From assembly GCA_937892315.1 (NCBI GenBank), contig CALAVF010000016.1, positions 1 through 5,050 on the forward strand: a stretch of DNA of 5,050 nucleotides. The letters are read 5' to 3'. The notes beneath the pieces were generated by a model. The model made no database searches and was not told where the DNA came from. It saw nothing but the letters and a program-made list of their open reading frames with translations. Every line of letters begins with the position of its first letter. The first letter of the stretch is position 1. This document shows positions 1 to 5,050 of the stretch, one piece after another. This DNA is from an uncultured Prevotellaceae bacterium (GTDB lineage: Bacteria; Bacteroidota; Bacteroidia; Bacteroidales; Bacteroidaceae). A program made the translations under genes and the position numbers.

Positions 1-1
1 T

Positions 2-26
2 AAAAACGCCTCCCTTGCGGAAAGCG
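2..26 (-). terminator. Candidate intrinsic terminator or leader hairpin at the left edge
   Basis: Read on the minus strand, CGCTTTCC (26-19) can pair with GGGAGGCG (14-7) in an 8-bp stem containing two G-T wobbles. The loop is the GNRA-type tetraloop GCAA (18-15), and five T residues follow (6-2). It lies 78 bases after the peptidase stop codon, a suitable place to end that transcript. It also begins almost exactly where the promoter-like site at 31-61 would start transcription, so it could instead be the 5' hairpin of a leftward transcript. The T-run reaches the window edge, so its full length cannot be seen. Confidence 0.5.
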
Positions 27-30
27 AGTG

Positions 31-61
31 CAAAGGTACAACCTTTCAGCGACTTGGCAAA
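31..61 (-). promoter_or_regulatory. Bacteroides-type promoter reading leftward
   Basis: On the minus strand TTTG (61-58) is followed after exactly 19 bases by TACCTTTG (38-31). This matches the known Bacteroidota primary sigma factor pattern, a -33 TTTG/TTG and a -7 TAnnTTTG about 19-21 bases apart. Transcription would begin near 24-27 and leave the window to the left, so the target is an unseen gene downstream of the peptidase. The match is complete at both boxes, but the site lies directly upstream of a terminator-like hairpin, which leaves its activity uncertain. Confidence 0.6.
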
Positions 62-104
62 ACTTTTCAAGAAGTTTTTTTCGGCTTTCGATGAAAAAAG
101 TTAA

Positions 105-1790
105 TCAAAGACGAACTTTTTTGATAATTTGTACACCATTTGAGAGTTTTTGTCTGTCAATCCACACGCCTTTCGTGACATTTTGCACGGGACGACCGCT
201 GAGGTCATAATATTGATGAGACACCACATGTGGCTCTGCTACACATATATTATATATATAGGCAGGTATTTCTCCAAAGGTTGCCTTGCCTTCCTTTATT
301 TCTGCATAGACCTTGTTATTTGCCACACCTCCTACTACATTTGGCAGCATCCAGTCCTCATAGCCTTTGGCACGAAAGATGGCACTGACGACGTATGTTC
401 CGTCAGGCGTATCAGCCGGAATGTTGAAACGAACAGAAGAAGTGCCGATGCCCGCCATTGCATTGATGGTCTTCGACGCCTCGTTTACTGTCAAGTTCTT
501 CAGCAGTTCCCCTTCAAGATTGTACAACCCGATGCCAAAGAACCATGTCTGCCCGCTGCGAGAGCGATTATAGATATTCTGCACCATTGCCAACTTGTCT
601 TTGCCAAGGTCAAGGCTACCCTTCAGCGAGAAAGTAGCGTCCATGTACGGCACGACGGGAGCGTGCACCACATCCTCTCCTGTGGGGTCGGGTTCGATGC
701 CTATAATCATGCCCTGTGCCTCAGAGTAGCGTTGCGAAGCAGTCGCATCGAGCACTGCAATGTCAAAGTAGCCATTAGATGAGCCTCCCCACCCCCAATT
801 CACATGCACATAACCATTCGAGTCGTAGCCATCCACCACAAATTCATGTCCGTCTGTCCCATTGCTCACTCCGCTGTACAGCACAGGTCTGCCAGCATCG
901 AGTTCTGCCTTCCAAATGGCATCCCATTCTTCCTGTGTGGCATAACAATCACGATAAACAATCTGGATGGCAGAAGCCTTATATCCAAAGTTTTCATACA
1001 TTGACTGGATGGCATAATCATCATAGGTGCCGCTGCCTGCCGCCGCATACATCATGCGAGACGACACGCCACAATCGTAGCAGAGTTTCGCCACCATTGC
1101 CGCAGCCTCCGGGTCGGCATTCAGTTCGGCAGTCGTGTTGAGCATACGGCTCCAGTCGTAATGGCTTTCGGAGAAATCCACCGACAGCACGCCCGCACTT
1201 GCCAGTCCTTGCGGCGTGTACATCACTTTGCCCTTGCCCGTCGATGGCCATTCGTGGTGCTTCATGATTTGAGCCATCGCCAACGCCACACAGCCCACGG
1301 GACATGTTTTTGTCCCATCTTTAGGGCACAAGGCATTATAGGGTGCCGACTGGTTCCACGAGGTCTTGCATAGCGGCTCCACCACAGGCACTGCCTCCTC
1401 TGCCCTCCGACGTTCCGTCAGCACCGTTTCGCCTTGACGCACTTCGCTGACCAACGCCGAGTAGGCTTCAAGGAAATCCACCAGTCCCGGATGCATCTCG
1501 TCATGATGGGGAAAGACGCCATCGTCGGAATATGCCACGACCGGCGGCAGTGCATCCTCGCCGCCCACCACGACGAAGCCCGTCCCATTCTCCCGAGAGA
1601 ACACATAATAGGTTGGGGCATCATGACCCTTGCGAGACTTCGCCTCAACTGCCATCGCATCGGCATGGAGCGTCACCACACCATGCAGCACCCGGCTTGC
1701 CACCTGACGAGCCTGCCGAGCATCGACTGGGGCGGCACAACACACTGCCCCTGTCCAAAGAAGATTCAATACTACAAATAACGTTTTCAT
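105..1790 (-). CDS. Secreted C10-family (SpeB/streptopain-like) cysteine peptidase
   Basis: This 561-residue protein is predicted to be an exported papain-fold endopeptidase. Residues 1-20 form a Sec signal peptide, with cleavage likely near the CCAA segment. Residues 21-125 match the C10 propeptide (Spi/I69 inhibitor-like), including YYVF, GFVVVGGED and PVVAYSDDG. The catalytic domain spans about 140-365: WNQ at 145-147, nucleophile Cys167 in GCVALAMAQIM, catalytic His315 in GHEFVVDGYD, and NWGWGG at 331-336. The Cys-His distance is 148 residues, the same as in SpeB (C192/H340). A beta-rich region (375-505) follows, then a tail with YYDLSGRPV, KGVWI and a basic end (IIKKVRL), resembling Por/type IX secretion sorting domains. 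ATG at 1790 is chosen because the signal peptide starts there; the frame is open upstream to a GTG at 1835, but that segment is the terminator hairpin. There is no Shine-Dalgarno sequence. The family and catalytic residues are secure; the substrate and the secretion route are inferred. Confidence 0.92.
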   Translation of the reverse strand: MKTLFVVLNLLWTGAVCCAAPVDARQARQVASRVLHGVVTLHADAMAVEAKSRKGHDAPTYYVFSRENGTGFVVVGGEDALPPVVAYSDDGVFPHHDEMHPGLVDFLEAYSALVSEVRQGETVLTERRRAEEAVPVVEPLCKTSWNQSAPYNALCPKDGTKTCPVGCVALAMAQIMKHHEWPSTGKGKVMYTPQGLASAGVLSVDFSESHYDWSRMLNTTAELNADPEAAAMVAKLCYDCGVSSRMMYAAAGSGTYDDYAIQSMYENFGYKASAIQIVYRDCYATQEEWDAIWKAELDAGRPVLYSGVSNGTDGHEFVVDGYDSNGYVHVNWGWGGSSNGYFDIAVLDATASQRYSEAQGMIIGIEPDPTGEDVVHAPVVPYMDATFSLKGSLDLGKDKLAMVQNIYNRSRSGQTWFFGIGLYNLEGELLKNLTVNEASKTINAMAGIGTSSVRFNIPADTPDGTYVVSAIFRAKGYEDWMLPNVVGGVANNKVYAEIKEGKATFGEIPAYIYNICVAEPHVVSHQYYDLSGRPVQNVTKGVWIDRQKLSNGVQIIKKVRL

Positions 1791-1804
1791 TGTCTTGTCT
1801 TCAT

Positions 1805-1834
1805 AAAAAATGCCGCCCTTCGCAAAAGGCGGCA
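1805..1834 (-). terminator. Strong intrinsic terminator between the lipoprotein and peptidase genes
   Basis: On the minus strand TGCCGCCTTT (1834-1825) pairs with AAGGGCGGCA (1820-1811) in a 10-bp, mostly GC stem with one T-G wobble and a TGCG loop, followed by six T residues (1810-1805). It begins 31 bases after the lipoprotein stop codon, the usual place for the end of an operon. Its T-run ends only 14 bases before the peptidase ATG, and no TAnnTTTG promoter is visible between the two genes. It may therefore also reduce or regulate peptidase transcription. On the plus strand no T-run follows the hairpin, so it acts in one direction. Confidence 0.82.
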
Positions 1835-1865
1835 CACCCTTGATTTTCGGGAGGAGGAGACTCTT

Positions 1866-2696
1866 TTATTGCTTGGTCAACCTGATGCCGCCCCCATACA
1901 GTTCGTACCAGCCATCGGCATTGCTTCCATAGGCATTACGGATGACCAGCGTCTCGCCATAGTCCTCGATGTCGAGGTAGATATCCTCGTAATCATCAGC
2001 AGCATCGGGGTCGGGGTCATTCATGCCAAGCAGGATGACAGAGCCATAGCCTACAGGCTGACCATTCTCGATGGTGATGACCTTGTTTTCCCAGTCGATG
2101 ATGCCCTCATAACTGTTGTAGCCTTGAGCCGCCACATAGCCGTAGCCTGCGAAGTAAGGCTCCAAGTCGTTCACCGTCACTTTGGTCGAGTCTTCCGTGT
2201 CAACCACGATGGATACATTGTATTTGTAGGCATCGCCCCAGTAAGCCACGGTAGAGCCTACATACACGTTGCCATTCATCTGTGCAATGCCAAACTCAGG
2301 CTCGCCCGTCTGCACCTTCTGCACAGGAGAGTAAGTGGTCTGGTTGTCCTTTGCCACCGAATAAGCCTGCACATAGTAGGTAGAGAGTGGGCTGAGTTTC
2401 TTTGCCACCGCCGTAAACTCTGCCGTCACAGCGTCTGCAGGCCAATAGGCAGCACCTGCCATGTCTTCAGAAGCCGAGATGAGCACACCGACTTCCACAG
2501 CCTTCGACGCATCGCTCACCGTACCGGCAACGATGACGGAACTGCTTGCACCTGTGGCACTGGTGATTGCCACCGTAGGAGCCTCACCGACTGCATACTG
2601 AGCGTCGATGTCGTCCTTGTCGTCCATGACAGAATTACAACTTGCCAATGCCAGCAGACCTGCCACGAAGGGGATGATATTCAAAATCTTTTTCAT
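1866..2696 (-). CDS. Surface lipoprotein with Fn3-like domain, in SusE/F position
   Basis: The 276-residue product starts with a lipoprotein signal peptide, MKKILNIIPF onward, ending in the lipobox LASC with Cys20. The acidic stretch just after it (MDDKDDID, 24-31) resembles the export signals that send Bacteroidota lipoproteins to the cell surface. Residues 38-131 look like a fibronectin-III-type beta sandwich, with the typical LSPLSTYYVQAYSVAKDNQT stretch at 101-120. Residues 135-276 are a beta-rich domain I do not recognise, with many Tyr and Gly and an acidic loop (DPDPDAADDYED, 227-238). The start is ATG at 2696; a TTG three codons upstream is a weaker choice because it would precede the signal peptide. 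The gene follows the SusD stop after 14 bases and is probably co-transcribed with it. The third position in a Sus-like operon suggests a ligand-binding accessory protein like SusE/SusF, by analogy of position, not sequence. It shows no sign of being a C10 inhibitor. Confidence 0.87.
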   Translation of the reverse strand: MKKILNIIPFVAGLLALASCNSVMDDKDDIDAQYAVGEAPTVAITSATGASSSVIVAGTVSDASKAVEVGVLISASEDMAGAAYWPADAVTAEFTAVAKKLSPLSTYYVQAYSVAKDNQTTYSPVQKVQTGEPEFGIAQMNGNVYVGSTVAYWGDAYKYNVSIVVDTEDSTKVTVNDLEPYFAGYGYVAAQGYNSYEGIIDWENKVITIENGQPVGYGSVILLGMNDPDPDAADDYEDIYLDIEDYGETLVIRNAYGSNADGWYELYGGGIRLTKQ

Positions 2697-2710
2697 GTCA
2701 TTCAATTGAA

Positions 2711-4216
2711 TTAGTCGTTCTGTTCACTTTCTGAAATCTTTATGTTTTCTTGAATCTCACGCTGAGGAATCTGGTATGTCCAGTTGACATCTTGGGCAGG
2801 AACAGCAATGATGTAACCAGCCAAGTGGTTGGTGCCTTCATAGTTGCGGTCGATACCCTTGTTCAGACGCTTGAGGTCAAAGAAAGCAAATCCCTCGCCC
2901 CACAACTCAATGCGACGCTGGAGGAGCACATCGTCAAGCGATAAAATCTGACGGCTCCAAGACGGCTGGCGGTTCTTCATCAGTTCTTTCATTATCTCAA
3001 CAGCCTCTGCTCCCTTGTTCAGGCGCACCAATGCTTCTGCCTCAATCAGGTACATCTCGGCAGCGCGCATGTATACATAGTCCTCGGTGAACTGGTTGTC
3101 AGAGCCAAACTTAAGGTTGGCATAAGGCTTCTGTGCGGCACCAGTGGGCTGGGTCTCGTCACCCTCAGGGCCATTGAAGAGGGTCTTGCGCTCGTCGTCG
3201 TTTGGAATCTGGCTGTAAAGACGCGCGTCGATGAGTCGAGGTGAGTATCCCAAACCAGCATAGCCGCTTTCCAAATTCGAGATGTGAGAGAAGAAAGAAG
3301 CATAGGTCGTGGAGGTTTCCGTATCGTGCTCGAAACCCCACATCCATTCGGGGTTGCCAATGTTGAGGAATCCATCGTGCAACAGTGTTGTGCTCATAGG
3401 GGAATAGCCTTGGGGGGCAGCGTTGGCAGCACTTGCAGCCTTCTCCCACTGCTGGGTGAGCAGATAGAGACGTGCCAGCAGACCATTTGCCACATGGGCA
3501 TCAATGTAGTTTTTGGATGGACGTACATAACCAGATTCCGTCAGATTTGCCACGGCGTTCTCAAGGTCAGTCTGTGCCTGTGCTAACACGAGGGTCACGG
3601 TGTTACGGCCTTTTGCCTCATCGATTTCATCTGTGCTTTTCCCATCTGCCTCAGTATAGATGAGTGGCACACCCGGACGGTCGCCTGCAATCTTGCCGTC
3701 AGCCCCGATGGGGTTCTGATAAAGTTGAATGAGTAGTGTGTAAGCCAAGCCTCTTACGGCTTGTGCCTGACCCACGATGGATTGCTCGTTGGCATTCTGG
3801 GGACCGTTGGGATAAAGGCTGATGAGTTGGTTGGCTTTGTCAATCATGGTGTAGAGAATCGTCCAATGAGAAGAAGTGCGACGATACGTCTGCATACGGT
3901 TGTCAAACTGATAGTCCCAGTTGAACCAGTGAGAGGCACCAAGTGCCATATCTTCACTCATCAGGTCAGACACGTGCATGATGGACATGTAGCCCCATGT
4001 GTCATGGATGTCTCCTGTGCCGTAGTTGAGTGGGGCATAGTCCACCATCCACGACCAGATACCATTCAGGAACAAGGCGGGGTCTTCGTTGGCGACCTCT
4101 GCCACTTCCTCCTGTCCCAGATACCTTGTATAATCGGTGTCGAGGTAGTCGGTGCCACAACTTGACAAGGCAAGCACGGCAGCCATTCCAGCAACAATAT
4201 TTTTGATAGATTTCAT
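2711..4216 (-). CDS. SusD/RagB-family outer-membrane nutrient-binding lipoprotein
   Basis: The complete 501-residue protein is the surface partner that binds ligand and caps a SusC channel. The signal peptide ends in the lipobox LSSC, with the lipidated Cys20 followed by GTDYLDTD, a common SusD start. Helical, TPR-like segments lie near 151-169, 243-264 and 383-416. The last includes MRAAEMYLIEAEAL, a family hallmark. A second hallmark spans 431-457, with RRIELWGEGFAFFDLKR. The C-terminus has the usual IPQREIQEN ending (483-491) and an acidic tail. The length is normal for the family. The start at 4216 places the signal peptide at the N-terminus; upstream is an A-rich leader without Shine-Dalgarno sequence, as is usual in Bacteroidota. 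It begins 28 bases after the SusC stop. The ligand cannot be read from sequence; the neighbouring peptidase makes peptide or glycopeptide plausible, as with RagB. Confidence 0.96.
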   Translation of the reverse strand: MKSIKNIVAGMAAVLALSSCGTDYLDTDYTRYLGQEEVAEVANEDPALFLNGIWSWMVDYAPLNYGTGDIHDTWGYMSIMHVSDLMSEDMALGASHWFNWDYQFDNRMQTYRRTSSHWTILYTMIDKANQLISLYPNGPQNANEQSIVGQAQAVRGLAYTLLIQLYQNPIGADGKIAGDRPGVPLIYTEADGKSTDEIDEAKGRNTVTLVLAQAQTDLENAVANLTESGYVRPSKNYIDAHVANGLLARLYLLTQQWEKAASAANAAPQGYSPMSTTLLHDGFLNIGNPEWMWGFEHDTETSTTYASFFSHISNLESGYAGLGYSPRLIDARLYSQIPNDDERKTLFNGPEGDETQPTGAAQKPYANLKFGSDNQFTEDYVYMRAAEMYLIEAEALVRLNKGAEAVEIMKELMKNRQPSWSRQILSLDDVLLQRRIELWGEGFAFFDLKRLNKGIDRNYEGTNHLAGYIIAVPAQDVNWTYQIPQREIQENIKISESEQND

Positions 4217-4244
4217 TTTTATCTTTTATTTTTAGTTAACAGAT

Positions 4245-5050
4245 TTAGAACGAGAGGTTTACGCCAATTGAATACGTGCTGAGGGCAGAATAGCCGTAGC
4301 CAGAGAAACCGCCAAATGCATCTCCGCTGCCGTACATGCGTGGGTCGAATCCCTTGCGTGCAGAGCGAAGCCAAATGTTGTCGCCCGAAAAATAGACACG
4401 CAACTTGGAGATGCCAGTGTTGCCCAGCAGGCTCTTCGGGAAAGTATAGCCAAGCGTGATGTTACGAAGGCTGAAGTAGTTGGCACGGGTGAGGTAGAAG
4501 TCGCTGGCACCATCAATGTTGTACACGCCATTGTCCTGATACATCAGAGCGGGAATGTTTGTCTCTGTGTGGGCTGGCGTCCAGCGGTTAAACATGTCCT
4601 TGTGGAAATTCTCACCCTTGTCACCAGAGTTCATCAGGCTCATATACTGCTGGTCTATCATCCAGCCACCCAGCGAGAAGGCTGTGGCGATGGAGAGGTC
4701 GATGCCCTTGTATTCGAGCGAAGTGGAGATACCGCCTGTGAAAGTGGGCAGAGAACTCTTGCCTGTGCGGCGGCGAGATGCATACGAAGAATTGTTCACG
4801 ATGTAACGCGCCTCTTCTGTCTTCGCGTTATATTCTTCGTAGAGAGCCTTTGTGTCGGCATCCAGTTCATTCCACTCTTCCTGTGTGTACTCATCGTAAG
4901 CGTTGTACATGGTCATTCCCGTCTCTGGGTCAACACCAACGTACTCATAGAGATACCAGTCGTAGAGCGAACCGCCGATGCTGCGCCAGTAGTAACCTGC
5001 TTGATAGCCGTCGGGATAAACACTCTTGTCCTGCTTGGAGTCTGGCAGTC
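4245..5050 (-). CDS. SusC/RagA-family TonB-dependent outer-membrane transporter, C-terminal part
   Basis: The frame is open from the right edge to TAA at 4245-4247 and gives the last 268 or so residues of a protein that is usually about 1,000 residues long. The visible part is the end of the 22-strand beta barrel through which ligands are imported with TonB energy. Family marks, numbered from the first complete visible codon, are SLYDWYLYEYVGVDPETG (27-44), FTGGISTSLEYKG and SLRNITLGYTFPKSLL, then KLRVYFSGDNIW, KGFDPRMYG and a final aromatic strand ending in Phe. An acidic, probably helical stretch near 55-82 (TQEEWNELDADTKALYEEYN) lies after the DPETG motif and is probably part of an extracellular loop. 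An internal ATG at 4916 is not the true start, since clear SusC sequence continues upstream. The signal peptide, carboxypeptidase-like domain and plug are outside the window. It heads the operon with the SusD gene. Confidence 0.96.
   Translation of the reverse strand, partial: LPDSKQDKSVYPDGYQAGYYWRSIGGSLYDWYLYEYVGVDPETGMTMYNAYDEYTQEEWNELDADTKALYEEYNAKTEEARYIVNNSSYASRRRTGKSSLPTFTGGISTSLEYKGIDLSIATAFSLGGWMIDQQYMSLMNSGDKGENFHKDMFNRWTPAHTETNIPALMYQDNGVYNIDGASDFYLTRANYFSLRNITLGYTFPKSLLGNTGISKLRVYFSGDNIWLRSARKGFDPRMYGSGDAFGGFSGYGYSALSTYSIGVNLSF

Noticed and set aside
59..78. AT-rich hairpin AAAACTT/AAGTTTT downstream of the peptidase
   Set aside because: The 7-bp stem is mostly A-T and its T-run is longer on the plus strand, where no gene ends. 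It overlaps the promoter -33 box and is weaker than the hairpin at 2-26.
150..782. Plus-strand open frame of 210 codons opposite the peptidase
   Set aside because: It has no recognisable motif and lies wholly within the well-supported C10 peptidase gene. The same applies to the other plus-strand frames opposite the SusD and SusC genes.
1791..1835. GTG at 1835 as an upstream start for the peptidase
   Set aside because: It would add 15 residues encoded by the terminator hairpin in front of a normal signal peptide. ATG at 1790 gives a proper Sec signal.
1791..1868. Stop-codon read-through fusing the lipoprotein to the peptidase
   Set aside because: The two genes are in the same frame with 25 open codons between them, but that happens by chance one time in three. 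Each has its own signal peptide, which argues for separate proteins.
2700..2711. 12-bp palindrome ATTCAATTGAAT between the SusD and lipoprotein genes
   Set aside because: It is short, AT-only apart from two bases, and spans the SusD stop codon inside an operon. There is no second copy nearby to suggest an operator.
1869..2714. Long plus-strand open frame opposite the third lipoprotein gene
   Set aside because: It mirrors the lipoprotein gene almost exactly, is rich in His, Arg, Val and Ile without any domain or signal peptide, and fits antisense of a real gene's codon pattern. The minus-strand product has a lipobox and an Fn3-like domain.
1..5050. Search for CRISPR arrays, tRNA or rRNA genes, insertion sequences and attachment sites
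   Set aside because: I saw no regular direct repeats, cloverleaf-like sequence, transposase or terminal inverted repeats. Nearly all of the window is explained by the four minus-strand genes.

Overview
The window looks like chromosomal DNA from a member of the Bacteroidota, most likely a Prevotella/Bacteroides-type Bacteroidales. The evidence is a SusC/SusD outer-membrane pair, lipoproteins with lipobox cysteines, a C10 cysteine peptidase with a Por-like C-terminal tail, start codons without Shine-Dalgarno sequences, and a promoter-like site of the Bacteroides form (TTTG-N19-TAnnTTTG). The genus is inferred, not shown.

All four genes are on the minus strand, so transcription runs from right to left. 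Positions 5050-4245 hold the C-terminal end of a SusC-type TonB-dependent transporter whose start lies beyond the right edge. After 28 bases comes a complete SusD-type lipoprotein (4216-2711). After 14 bases comes a lipoprotein with a fibronectin-III-like domain and an unrecognised beta-rich C-terminal domain (2696-1866). A strong intrinsic terminator (1834-1805) follows. Only 14 bases past its T-run begins a secreted SpeB/streptopain-like C10 cysteine peptidase (1790-105). The last 104 bases at the left edge hold no gene. They carry a promoter-like site reading leftward and a hairpin with a T-run that could end the peptidase transcript or form the leader of the next gene.

Read as a unit, this resembles a polysaccharide-utilization-type locus in which an extracellular endopeptidase takes the place of glycoside hydrolases. 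The inferred model is that the peptidase cuts protein outside the cell, the SusD protein and the third lipoprotein capture fragments at the surface, and the SusC channel imports them, comparable to RagAB peptide import in Porphyromonas. Only about 5 kb is visible, so carbohydrate genes outside the window cannot be excluded. The most unusual regulatory point is the terminator directly ahead of the peptidase, with no recognisable promoter between it and the start codon. Peptidase expression may therefore depend on read-through or regulated antitermination.
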